Origin: Lagopus muta
Lineage: Eukaryota > Chordata > Aves > Galliformes > Phasianidae
Direction of reading: 5' to 3'
Length of the DNA: 64,000 bases
Assembly: GCF_023343835.1 (NCBI RefSeq)
Contig: NC_064438.1
Coordinates: forward strand, 13,683,077-13,747,076
Under the pieces are notes generated by a model that saw only the letters and a list, made by a program, of their open reading frames with translations, had not been told where the DNA came from and searched no databases. Position numbers and translations under genes: made by a program. Shown here piece after piece: positions 34,469-45,200 of this stretch; position 1 is the first letter of the stretch, and each line of letters opens with the position of its first letter.

Positions 34469-34504
34469 GGGGGGGAGAGGGGAAAGGGAAGAGGGTGGGG
34501 TGGG
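34469..34504 (+). other. IGF2: G-quadruplex candidate 2 (IGF2 3' UTR)
   Basis: Six runs of three or more G with loops of one to four bases lie in 36 bases on the sense strand, a very strong quadruplex pattern. In mammalian IGF2 mRNA a G-quadruplex flanks the site of endonucleolytic cleavage in the 3' UTR. The similar placement, about 2.3 kb before the transcript end, suggests a counterpart, but that is inference. Confidence 0.65.
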
Positions 34505-34657
34505 AAGGCAGAACAAAAACAGCAATTGAAAATAATTGATTTTTTTTTTTTTTTCTTCCTTTCCATGTGTCTTTTTTTAAAAGAAACCTAGTTTTTATTT
34601 TTTAAAAAGAGAAGTAAAAGCTTTCCTGGATGCTTTGTACCAAAAAAAAGAAAAATG

Positions 34658-34682
34658 AAAAAAAAAAAAAAAAAAAAAAAAA
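34658..34682 (+). repeat. A25 tract in the IGF2 3' UTR
   Basis: An uninterrupted run of 25 A follows several shorter A runs. It is internal to the long 3' UTR and could prime oligo-dT artefactually in cDNA libraries. Confidence 0.9.
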
Positions 34683-34698
34683 GAAAACCTGTTAAGCA

Positions 34699-34704
34699 AA
34701 TAAA
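34699..34704 (+). terminator. IGF2: Internal poly(A) signal AATAAA
   Basis: AATAAA lies shortly after the A25 tract. A T-rich sequence follows about 25 bases on (CTGACTTTTTCTTCTAG). Use is uncertain. Confidence 0.35.
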
Positions 34705-35262
34705 TATCCATCCAGAATACAAAAGCCTGACTTTTTCTTCTAGTTTTGGTTTATTTTTATTCTTGGGGTTGGAGCTGGGTGGGAGAAGGCCACACCAAAC
34801 AAGAGACCTTAATCTCAAGTCCTTTCCAATTCACTGCATGTCTCATTGCAGGTAGAAAGTTTGGGTCTGTTCCTGTCCCCATCCCACCACCTCTCATTGA
34901 CCTTTGTAGTTTTGTTTGCAGGAACGGGTGTCCTTTTGTGGGCTGAGGACTGATTTAATTGTAGCTTTTGGTAGTTGCTGCTGGAAGTTTTGTTTGGTAT
35001 GTTTGTTACCTTTCTGCTTTTTTTCTTTTTTTTTTTTTCCTTCCTGCATAAATCGATAAATCGTGGTTGTGGGGGACATTCTGAGATGACTTAAAAACAG
35101 GTGAAACTTCAGCCACATCTCTTGCCTGCTTCCACAGCAAGCAAACAACTAGGGCTGGGAGCTCAATAAGGATGCCAATGCCATTTCCAAACACTGTGTT
35201 GATGCTGCTGGAAGTGTCCTCAGATTTGGGCAAAGCACAAAAAAATCCCCTCTTTTATGCAA

Positions 35263-35268
35263 AATAAA
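35263..35268 (+). terminator. IGF2: Internal poly(A) signal AATAAA
   Basis: AATAAA lies within an A/T-rich piece. No marked T/G-rich element follows closely, so use seems less likely than at 34160 or 36771. Confidence 0.3.
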
Positions 35269-36550
35269 ATATATAGGGACTTTGGCACTTGCAATGCACT
35301 GAACTCTCTTACTTCCTGGGATACCAACAACCTTGACAACTTTGCATCCTGGTGCTTGTGGTGCTTGCGTCGCTGGAACAAATACACAGAAACAGGTTGA
35401 GGTCTGGCTAGTGAGGCCAGGGATACTGGCAAAGAGTGGGAGTACATCTGCCACTGCACATCAGAAAGTGGCTCTTTTCCATCTCAACTGACATAGGGCC
35501 AAAGCAGAGCGATAAATCTGGGGTCATTTTTTGGAAAACTGGGAAATTGTTTAAAATGTGCCCTCTGGCTCAGTGAAGAGCACACAGGCTTGCAAGGGTA
35601 GATCCAAGCAGCCCCAAGAAGCTCTGAGCCTGCTCTTGTCCAGTGAGGCCCCTTGAGTGGGTGAGACTGGCTGAGACAGAACCTCTGCTTCTTCTGTGGG
35701 TCCTCAAGTTACTTCTGTTGCCTGCAAATCTCCATCACAGGTTAATAGATGAATAGATGAATTCCAAGGCATAGCTTGGAAATTCCTGGGGAGGATTTCC
35801 ACAGCTTACAGTGGGTTTGGACACCCAAAAACCTCCAGTCTGTCTGATCCAGTGACTTCCTGTGCTCTTCTGATGTACACGGGGACAGAGAAGCAAAGAA
35901 CTACACCAGCAGAGAAGTCTGTCATGGTATTTGGTGCCCCATGAAAAATCACTCCCTTGGTCTCAGCGCTATTGTTGAGCTCTGCAGAAGGCAAAGGGCA
36001 AGAGACTTTTGCACAAAGCATCACCTCAGAGAGCATTTGTCCCATGAGATTCCCATTGGGACAGAGGAAAGGAAGGAGTGTGCAGCCTGCTGCAGGGAGG
36101 TGGCCACAGCCTTTGCAAGGTGTGTAAATCACTGTCGTGACTTATTCTGGGTATGGAGAGATTTGGTGGGGGGAAGGAGGGTGGTGAGTGGAGGGGATGG
36201 GGGGGGGATGCTAATCATATACTTTTTTTCTTTTTCCATTCTTCTATGTTATTTCAGAATAACATCAGTTTTCATTTATTTCTTTTACATTCATTTACAT
36301 TACACAGTTACATTCAATTGTTTTCATTTATAAATGCAGAAAGCAGCTGGGCTGTTTACTTAGTGTTCAGTGAGTAGTGCCAATGCCATCAGGATAGACT
36401 AAACCTACAGACAGATTCCTTTACTTCCTTGTTCCCTCAAAGCTACATCCATTTCATCCTTCTGCTCTGAAAAGCTCATATTTTTTTTTGGTGATGTACC
36501 TAGCTGCACTAAGTGAAGGGAAGAACTGTATTTGTTCTTCTTGCTGATGG

Positions 36551-36614
36551 TTTTTTTTTTTTTTTTAAAGTGTTTTTTTGTTGTGAGTTTTTTTTTTTTT
36601 TTTTTTTTTTTTTT
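36551..36614 (+). repeat. Poly(T) tracts near the 3' end of IGF2
   Basis: A T16 run (36551-36566) and a T27 run (36588-36614) are separated by a T-rich spacer. In the long mRNA they could pair with the A25 tract 1.9 kb upstream. Confidence 0.9.
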
Positions 36615-36770
36615 CAATATATACTATTGTCCACTGATGTTTTATATGTCTGTGGGGAAGCCTGGGAAAGCTACTGATCACCAATGTCACTTGTCTGCAC
36701 CCAGCAATAGACAAGATGCACACTTCCCAGGTTGTGCACCTATTGTACTTCCCACTTGTAATACATTATC

Positions 36771-36776
36771 AATAAA
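36771..36776 (+). terminator. IGF2: Distal poly(A) signal AATAAA (likely IGF2 3' end)
   Basis: AATAAA is followed by a likely cleavage region and a T/G-rich stretch (CTGGTGTCTTTTCTGT) at 36806-36821, the textbook layout of a strong poly(A) site. Cleavage would fall at about 36790-36800. Confidence 0.7.
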
Positions 36777-37429
36777 GCAAATCAGCTATAAGAAACTTTC
36801 ACATCTGGTGTCTTTTCTGTCCCCCCTTTGTTGCTGCACTCTCAGCTGCATGCATCCCAAGGAATGCCTTGCTCATCAAAATCATGCCAGCTTTTGCAGA
36901 GAGCCCTGCAAGATCCTCTTTCCCTTCCTTCTCCTGGTATCTGCCAACACTGATCTGAAAGCTGAGGTTTCTAACCTGCTAGGCTCTTGCTTGGCAAAGA
37001 GTAAGGACACGGAGAAGGGAATCTTTCATTCTTCTAGCAAAATAAACAAATAAAAATGCAAATTATTTCACAGTTTTGAGGAGTACCACAGTGGAATGTT
37101 AGAACTGAGAAAAGAAAGGCACAAAGTCAGTGGTCTTGGCTTTGACTTGTCACAGCTTAGTCTAAGAAGCAACCTCTTGACCTCCAGTAATGAAGCGAGG
37201 GAAAGAGATTTTCAATGAGACATGGCTGGAAACATCACTGGTGTCTTAAGACACAGAAACATGAACTGTGAGCTCATTTTGGATACAAATTTCTTAATTT
37301 CATGACAGGAGCACAGGGACCGTTGAGGGTACCCTTCCAGAGTACATCCCCATCATCCTCTCTCCTGAAAAAAATAGTCTGAAATAGGAATTTTTGATAC
37401 TCGATTATCCTTTCTCAAGCCACAAGGGC

Positions 37430-37690
37430 ACGCTGATAATGGTAATCTTTGTATTCTTCACAGCTGGGTCATAGCCACAAAGGGAGGGAGGCGATTAGGA
37501 GAATATTAAGTCTTCATCTTCCAAGACGTTGTTGCTTCTGTTCCTCCTCCCTCTCTCCTCCGTTCCCCATGCTTAGCAAAGAAAGCGGCAGGAGTATTAT
37601 TTCTCAAGGCCTATAATGACGTCAATACGTGGGGTATTTATTTATGAAATTGAATCTAACAGTGGGGGAGAGAGTAGCGGAGGAAGATGG
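37430..37690. promoter_or_regulatory. Candidate enhancer with CRE palindrome
   Basis: TGACGTCA, a perfect cAMP-response element, lies at 37617-37624. It is flanked by CTATAA before it and by GGTATTTATTTATG, a MEF2-like A/T element, just after it. SOX-like ACAAAG and CTTTGTA motifs lie upstream. The block is repeat-free and about 650 bases after the IGF2 poly(A) signal. Activity is inferred. Confidence 0.35.
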
Positions 37691-38324
37691 ACGCGCAGAG
37701 CCAGCAGCTGCCAAGCTACAACAGAGCTGCAACCTTACAGTATTTTTCTACCCTCTTTCTGTGGGAGTGACACAGTGTCCAGAGCTTCAGACACCCAGGA
37801 AAAGCAAACAGAAGAGAGAGAGAGAAAAAAAGGCAAACTTGATATTGAAAGCAGAGGAAAGGTGCAGCAAGGGGATGTCCTTAAAGAAGTAAATAGCCTG
37901 TTTTTGATGCTGGGATATTCAGATTTAGTCCTCCAGGAAGGGTAGCACTGCAGACACTTGCCTTCAGGAAGGCTCCGACAAGTCTTGAGCAGCCCTTTCC
38001 TCTAAGCCTGTTCAGTCTTTGTAAAGAAAAATCAGAGAGGATTGAAATTCCAGCCAAGGGACTTCATTTCTCCTTTTGACTCCCCTTTCTCCCTTGCTAC
38101 TTCAGGCTCAGGCAGCAAAACAGCCATCTAGGAAACCCAGCAATAAAGTCAACATGAAGATTAAGTTGTCCCCTGCAGTCAGTGGCAAGCAGCTTTCCAG
38201 ACTAGAATCCGCATCTGTTGATATAATCATGTGCTCAAGCATAAAAGGTGAAAGCCAAAAAGGGAGAGTACTTTCTTCTCTACAAACTCAGGAGCAGAGC
38301 ATCCCTAGGGGTGTGAGCAGCACA

Positions 38325-38395
38325 GATCATAGAACAAGGTTGGAAAGACCATAAGATTACCTTGTCCAAACATCAATCCATACCAATAAATACCA
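38325..38395 (-). mobile_element. CR1 LINE 3' tail (antisense)
   Basis: GATCATAGAACAAGGTTGGA followed by AAGACCATAAGATTACCTTG and TCCAAACATCAATCCATACC is a degraded reverse-complement CR1 terminus of the subfamily with AAGACC(A/C)CTAAGATCA. Only about 70 bases remain. Confidence 0.82.
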
Positions 38396-41119
38396 TACGA
38401 TACATACCTGTAAATGATGACTATCACAATGTGGTGACATTGGCTTCAGTTCTAATGAGCACTGGCAGAAGACATCTTTGGGTATCTCTCCCTTTGCTTA
38501 GGTGAAAGTTTAGCCAATAGGGTACAGGTTTTGGTTTCTCTGGCAGGGTTTGTCTCCAGAAGAGAGGAGGAAGCAGACTGAACATCATCCTCTGTGATAG
38601 GCAGTCCCTCACTGGCTTAGAAGTCATGCATGGAATTGTTCCCTCATGGATGGGAATAGAGGAGGACAGCTTTTGCCCTTCCCAGGTAGCATAGAATAGT
38701 GCTAGGAAATAGGAAGAGGGAAAAGGAAAACTCACAAATACAAGCATAGACATCGAACAGTACTAAAGGAGCCACGGAATCTCACAGGCTTCCCGGAATT
38801 GCCCGACTGACTTCCTATCAATGTGAACAAGAAGGTGATGCCCTGAGAAACTGCCCCCGCAAAGTCTTTGCTCACCCCTGCCACTGCTTTTTGTGCCCTC
38901 GCAAACAGCACCAAGGTATCATCAGCCAGCCTGGAACTTCTTGTTTATCCAAAATAAGGCAAGACAGACATGCTCTGGAGATCTGTTTACAAGTCAGGCT
39001 ATCTCCAGTTATATAATGACACAAGCCTCGCTGCCAGCAAATTGTTGCTGTGAGCAGGGGAAGACAATTAGATCGCCTCTCTGGGCAGCGAGCGCGGACA
39101 ATGCAGGCTTTGTGCCACCCGGCCACCAGCCCCGGCATCTGCGGCATGCCTTCAGAGGAAGAGGTGGCCCGGGGAGGGCTTGGGGCGCCGGAGCCGGGCT
39201 GAGAGCACCTTCCTGTCCTGGCAACGAGGGGAGGACGGTAATGGGTCGTCGCGCCGCAGGGCAGAGCGGCTCTGACCCCTCGGCTGCACACGGGATGGGA
39301 AGCTTCGGTGTTTGGCTTCCTGTGCTTCCTGGTGTGCTGATGGATTTAGGCACTCGCTGAAGCTCCTGGCACTGCTTGCGGATTCAGTGGAAAAAATGTG
39401 GTATCAAGAGATGGGAAATACCAAAGCCTCTCAGAAATGCACTCACTTAAAAGGGAAAGGTGGTTTCCGGGTGAAACTGCATTCCTGTCCTCCATGGATG
39501 GAGAAGGGAGGAGGGCTTTGGAAAAGCCAGGAGTGCTGTAATGAAAGCTGTGATGAACGATAGCTGGTCTCTCTCAGAAATGGGCCACAACCTGCTTTTG
39601 GTTGGAGCCTGGGTAACCTGATATTGTCAACAGCCATAGATTAGCTCAATGAAATTGTCTGCAGGAGGTTAGGGGAAGAGTGAGTGACTGCTTTCTGCCC
39701 GCTGCATAAGGGCACAAATAGCTGCATTTGTGGGGAAGTGTTGGCAAACATCAGTGAACAATCAGCATTGGAGGAGCTGATGGCCCAGGGGTACAGGAAA
39801 TTTCTGCTGGTGCTCGCTGGGACAAGGCTGCCTGGGCTGGCCACTGTCACTCCATCCTCTGCACAGCTGCCCATTGGCTTCATGACAGAAAGACCATTTA
39901 ATTAAATATACTGTTACTCGAAATTAGTTGGGCTGCCAGTCTGCTTGCCTGGGAACATGTGCCTCATAGGTTCATGTTCTATTGAGAACACAGTGGCACT
40001 TATTGCAAAAGCTGTGTGTAAAACCACACTGCTGGCAAACTGATAAATTCTCCAGCTGCAGAGTTCTGTCAGTGTTAGAAAGCATACCTCACCTGCATGC
40101 CCATTGGACAGTATGTTGAACCAGTCAACCTCCAGTCCACCCACATGACAAGAAAAATTCACCTTTTGTAATGGCAACCACATACCTGTCTAAGGCACAG
40201 TACTCCTCTCAGCCCAGCAGAAATAGTTCCTTCTGGAAATGAGTCATTTTTCTTTATCTTTCAAACCACTTCAAGCAATTTGTCTTGCAGACTTTCTGAC
40301 TACATTTACATAAAATGCATCCTTCCTTTCTTTCTATTCCTGGTTGCATGCACAAGGTTATTTTGGATGGCGTGCTAGGAGGTCACAGTGACACACAGCC
40401 AGAAGTGAGCACGCCATGCTTCCAACGGGTACTCAGCAAGACTTAGGCAGCTGGCAAGTTCCTGGTTTCTCTGGGCACTTACAAGGGGCTTACATGCTAA
40501 CACAATGAGAAAAAAGGGATAAGGTACTGGCTGCAGCCAAAGCCTTCACAAGTTTGCCTACAAAAAGCAGGTTGTAGACATGAATAACCTCACAAGACCC
40601 TGGAAATGAAGCTCGGAGTATGGGTTAGTAGCAAAGTTAGGGAGGTGCAAGGGAAGATGGGAAAGTGAAGAGGCTTCCAGGAATGGCTTGTGCGAGTACG
40701 GCATGGTTAGGAACAGTTCCTCCCTGAGACTGGAGTGCAGGCTATTATTTATATCCCCATAACTCTGTCAAAGCGTGATGCTTGCAGCGTTAGAGCTGGA
40801 ACTCGGGCTCTAAGCAAGCTGGAGGCTTTCATTCATGACTACAGGATGCAACAAGACACACTGGAGTCTGAGGGTAAGGCCATAGACAAAAATAGCACAA
40901 GTCCTTTACAAGATCTGCCCAGCAGCTCAGTTTCTTACCAAGTAGAACAGGTATCTTCAAGGTACAGAAGAAATGACTGGGAGGTACATGAGAGAGGCCT
41001 CTGGGCTTGTGAGGTATGGAGCAGGATCAAACAGGTTGTGCTGATTCTTCCTGTGCAAAAATGGGCAGCATTATTAAAGCTAGAAGGACTCAAGCTAAAA
41101 ATCCAACAAAGGGAGATAG

Positions 41120-41330
41120 CCCTTAGTACAACAGGTAGAAGAGCTGTGGGTCTCTTACCAAGGGATGTGGTGGATATGAGACACGTATACAGATTCAAGA
41201 AGAGTGCATTGCAAAGAAACATACTGAGAGTTACTAAAAACACAGAAACCATATCTGGCTCAGGAAGTTCCTGAGCTGAAAATAGTTGGAGGCTGGGGAA
41301 GCAGTGAGGGGAAGTACTGTACACATTTGC
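41120..41330 (+). mobile_element. Probable old CR1-family LINE 3' remnant
   Basis: The stretch AAGGGATGTGGTGGATATGA, and then CTGGCTCAGGAAGTTCCTGA and GTTGGAGGCTGGGG, follow in order the 3' region of old sauropsid CR1-type LINEs. A 179-codon open frame (40735-41274) runs through it but has no domain and is best read as chance in this relic. The family assignment is from memory and tentative. Confidence 0.45.
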
Positions 41331-41383
41331 CGTTGTTCTTACTCCTCCCTAGGCTTTGACTTGTGAGCTCTGCTGGGGGCTTG

Positions 41384-41800
41384 ATGTTAGTTTAGATAAT
41401 GCCAAGGTTTGTACCAGTTTGAAGGCCATGGAACACAACGTCAATCTTGGCTGGACTGTCCTACCACACCCACTGTACAGCCCAGATTTGGCACCTTCTG
41501 TCTTTCATCTGTTTGGGCCGATGAATGATGGACTGTGTGGGCAACACTTTCCTATCAACAATGCCATCATAGCAGCTATAAAACAGTGGGACACCTCCAC
41601 TGGTGTAGATTTTTACAAGCACGCAGATTATTGTCCATCACAGGCAAAAATGCATAGCTAATGGTGGTGACTATGCTGAAAACTAGCGTGCTGTAGTGCT
41701 GAGAATTTGCTCTATCAAACACTGTTACTGTGCTCTTTGTATCTGTGGTAGTTCCCACGGAAATAAATAGGAGGCATCACTTTCAGAGAGATCTATGCAC
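41384..41800 (+). pseudogene. Mariner (Tc1/mariner) transposase fragment, decayed
   Basis: The frame encodes the C-terminal third of a mariner transposase, with LGWTVLPHPLYSPDLAPSVF and a following HLFGPMNDGLCGQHF phrase. The second catalytic Asp (in LDNAK) is present. The third position of the DD34D triad, exactly 34 residues later, is Val instead of Asp, so the protein would be inactive. A +1-type frameshift near 41645 moves the ending (KCIANGGDY) to another frame. The 5' two thirds are missing. The piece ends in an ACTTTCAGAGAG-like stretch that may be the inner part of a terminal inverted repeat. Confidence 0.85.
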
Positions 41801-42081
41801 ATAATTCCCAAGTAGTCCATTACTTTACTCACTTGATATCATGAAGTGTTTGGCAATAATATTGGTTCTGTACATCGCTACTTCTCTTGCATTCTTGTCC
41901 TACTTGTTCCCACTCCAGCAGACCATGCTGAAACTGTTGGAAACCCAGGTGGCAGCATTAAATTATAATTCTACTCTGGTCACCAGCTTGCCCATTTAGT
42001 TTCTGAATACTTAAGGGCACCTGGGCAAGAAAATACTGAAGCAGCTAATACAGCACATCTCAGATGAACTGCTTCAGCTTC

Positions 42082-42386
42082 TGTAATGCGATAGAAAGTA
42101 CAGCAGTGACAGCAAAGCAGCAAAGTCCTAGGCTGCTGCAAGTGAGTACTTGGTCTAACACAACAACTATAGGCACATAAACAAAGAAATGAAGCTGCTT
42201 ACCTTCGGAACCCTTCAAGGAGGCACTGCCAACCCTTAAGCAAAGTCTGGGAAGGAGCTGATCCTAGCTCCACTCCTTCCAGTCACTCAGGTGGATTGCA
42301 TACACATGAGTTCCCCTGGGTTGGTACTGTCTTCCCACCAGGTGCTCAATCACTGGTTCAGGCTATGACTTAGCATTTCCACTACA
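42082..42386. mobile_element. Solo LTR, copy B, with 5-bp target-site duplication
   Basis: The element starts TGTAATGC and ends CCACTACA. It is flanked by GCTTC on both sides (42077-42081 and 42387-42391), a perfect 5-bp duplication. It aligns along its whole length with copy A at 25504-25803, by eye about three quarters identical, with a few indels. It is 305 bases long and has no internal region. The family is unknown to me; a 5-bp duplication fits an endogenous-retrovirus-type LTR. Confidence 0.8.
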
Positions 42387-42391
42387 GCTTC

Positions 42392-45005
42392 CCAGCAAAC
42401 TCAAGCACACAGGACTTTATTCATTCCACCTGGGATCTGTTTTAAAAGGTTTATTTGTAGTTTCAACAGTTTGAGCCATTCTCAGCTCTCTCTTCCCTGG
42501 AAAACAGCATTTAATGATGAGTCTACAAATAACAGCTGAGTGGCCTTGTTAGCCTTCTCTTCATATCCTTCCAGCTGGTCCTTTGAGGCCTCCTGTCCTG
42601 GGTTTCCTACTCTGGCTCTGAGAAACTGGTGAGAATTAGGACCTATCAGGATGCTAGGGCCCCCTGAGAGATAATTTGGGAAAAAATCCCACATTATTTG
42701 TAGCTCTCTCCAAGCAGTCAGAGAGCAAAGGCATGGCTACACCAGGAGCTGCCTTATGAGAATCCATCAGTTGAAAACTTGGGGTACTTCATAACAAGCC
42801 ATCTGTTATGGAACAAAACATCCAGCTTGGCCAATGCTCATAACCCTCTGGGGTTGGCAGTCTCTGATTATCAGCATGTTTACAGTACCAGAGGCATTAC
42901 TTGATGCAAAATGATTGCTCTCACTTTGCTATCCCTTTTGTCACATCAACTGGAGATCCCACTGAGGAAGATACAAAATTAGCCAAGCGCCACCCGGAGA
43001 CATATCAAAGTGGACTGTGTCGCGACGGGTGGAGTGGGATTTTTGCCTCCAGTGACATTCACATTATTCACACTCTTTTTACATTTTGCTGCTGCTCACA
43101 TAATCACAGAAGCTATTCTTAGCCACAGGGAGCTTAATCTTAAAAAAAAAAAAGAAAAAGAAAAAGAAAAAGAAAAAACAACACACACACACACACACAG
43201 TAAAAAACCAAAACACCTCTGTGAACCATTTCTAAAACAATAACTTGTGGCAGGGAGGGAAAAGGGTTGGCCTAAACATGTATCCCTCTTCACCAAATAA
43301 GGACCCTTGTAAATGTGACTCCAAGTGCTACAAGGCTTAGGAAATACTGGGAGGGCTTTGGAGTGCAAGAGTGAATCAGCATGGCCATCACGTCACACCC
43401 TCATGAATAATACCTCTTACTTCCCTTGAATTGTGCATTGTGATAAAGACCTAGCTGCCTTTTTTGGTATTCCAGTGTCTGCCCAAGAAGAGTCAGATAT
43501 GAAATTAGGTTTCCTGTACCTTAATAGATTAATTTAGTTTGAACTAAAAACGAGGGCACGTATACTGTCGGGAGCCAAGAAGCCTCAAAAGACATACGTC
43601 TCCTTTCTTTCCCCCTTCTTTTGTGCTTTGCTGTTTAAATGTCAATTTAAACTGATTTTCTCCAAATTTTATTACTGTAACAACTTCATTTGGGAAGATA
43701 AGGCATGCTAAGTGGAGGACATCTAATGATTTTGCATTTCAGCAAGGCCAGACCCTGCAAAGTAAAGCGCATCAGCTTCACTGATGTTTAACACTACAAG
43801 CAACCCTGCTGGTTTTGCTCCATATAATGCAGCAAGCGCATGCCAAACCAAAGGTGATATCCACATTGCCATCTGCTTTTGTTCTTTGGACCCCATGGAG
43901 GTTCTTCTGTGGCACTAGAGAAGTACTAACTCCTTTTGTTACTCTTGAAGTTTTCTGTTTTAAGAGCTGTGCTTGTCCAGAATTCACTAGTTCTACTGAA
44001 TGTCTTCTGACCATGGGAAGGAGAACACCCTGCTATTATTATTTCAGTGCAGCTCATGGCAGAAAAGAGGTAAATTGCATCATCTTATTTAGTGCTGGAT
44101 ATTACAGCAGAGATCATGGGTGACAACAAACAGAGCCAAGGAGAGAACAGTGCTTCCAGTGGAAATGCACACACATTGCAAATTCCTCGCATGGCAATGT
44201 TTCCTTTTCCATCAGAGACCCATAACACGTTTCCCTCTCACACAGAGGACACAGACAGGAATTTCCATGGTGACTGTCAAGACAGCATCCTTATCTAAGA
44301 GGAACTTAAGATAAAACTTTCTGTGGAAAAAGTCTGTGACCTGGTGAAGGTTGCTAAGTGTTTGAGACAGCCCTGCCTGAACTTTCTGAAACTTCCAAGC
44401 CCTGTGTTGTTATAAGAAGCCTTTGCATTTTTACCACTAGATTAGCACTGCCTCTTTAGTGCTACAGATATAGGGCTGGCAGGAGACTGCTGTGCCCAGC
44501 TGAAAATGAAAATGTATTGCTGCTCATTTAATTCAGAGGATGTCAACACGAGATTTTAGAACAGGACATAAGGAGAAAAAAACGGGGAAGAAAGGTAATA
44601 GGGACACTGAGGACAGAGAAAAGGGGCTGTGTCAAAATCTTTCTCAGATCCGGATTTCTTATTGTCTTCCTATCTTAAAAACCATCAGTTCTAGAAAATT
44701 GTGTCAGAGTTGGTGTAAAACTTTGATTCATGGAGTTTCCACATCTTGAAGGGAACAGAAATCAATATTTGTGACATTCTGATGACTTCAAGGCTTGTCA
44801 CCAATTTTTCTACCATCTCCTTCTTCACCTGCAAATCCCTACCACATTTAGTAGCTCAGTGGTATGTTTGGCAGCTGACAGGATATTTTCTTGCTAAGCA
44901 GAGTCCTGAAATCCTACAAATTTAACACAAAGCTTGTTTATCTCGCCAGCTCTGTATCTGGGAGGTGGCACTAGCTAATTCATCAGGCCTCATGGCACAG
45001 GTTTA
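42392..45005. other. Intergenic region downstream of IGF2, second part
   Basis: No gene is recognised. An (AAAAAG)n run with a (CA)n run lies at 43141-43199. The rest is unique-looking A/T-rich sequence. Confidence 0.5.
43141..43199. repeat. Microsatellites (AAAAAG)n and (CA)n
   Basis: Repeated AAAAAG units run into about ten CA dinucleotides. This is a compound microsatellite and likely polymorphic. Confidence 0.9.
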
Positions 45006-45200
45006 TCATAGAATCACAGGACCATTTTGAACTGGAAGGGACCCTTAAAGGCCATCTGGTCCAATTCCTCTGCAACGGGAATTGCAGGGAACACATTCAC
45101 TAGATCAGGTGCTTAGATCCCCATGCTGCCTGACCTTGGATGCCTCCAGGGATGGGGCATTTACCACCTCTCTGGGAAACCTGTTCCAGTGCCTTACCAG
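45006..45200 (-). mobile_element. CR1 LINE 3' fragment (antisense)
   Basis: The left end TCATAGAATCACAGGACCAT and then GAACTGGAAGGGACCCTTAA is the reverse complement of a CR1 3' end. The match continues through CTGCCTGACCTTGGATGCCT and GGGAAACCTGTTCCAGTGCC. The copy is 5'-truncated. Confidence 0.92.

Larger units (their letters stand above)
18211..36795 (+). other. IGF2: IGF2 gene (four exons, inferred transcript span)
   Basis: The inferred transcription unit has exon 1 at about 18211-18790, exon 2 at 24403-24565, exon 3 at 30992-31158 and exon 4 from 31868 to about 36795. Introns are about 5.6, 6.4 and 0.7 kb, all with GT-AG ends. The splice phases (1 between B and C domains, 0 within the E peptide) match vertebrate IGF2 genes. 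The 5' end comes from the TATA position and the 3' end from the last strong AATAAA, so both ends are approximate. Alternative first exons cannot be excluded. Confidence 0.85.
32111..36795 (+). other. IGF2: IGF2 3' UTR (long, end approximate)
   Basis: About 4.7 kb follow the stop codon to the last strong AATAAA. Long 3' UTRs are also typical of mammalian IGF2. It holds simple repeats (GA at 32821-32891, AT near 32960-32982, A25 and T27 tracts), an 18-bp minisatellite (33661-33968), two G-rich quadruplex candidates (34277-34309, 34469-34504) and at least five AATAAA hexamers. Shorter mRNAs ending near 32.58 kb or 34.19 kb are possible. Open frames here are low-complexity artefacts. Confidence 0.7.
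36796..41119. other. Intergenic region downstream of IGF2, first part
   Basis: No exon is recognised. The stretch includes a repeat-free block with a CRE palindrome (about 37430-37690), a CR1 tail at 38325-38395 and a CpG-containing piece near 39070-39290. Open frames overlap on both strands without similarity to known families. Confidence 0.55.
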
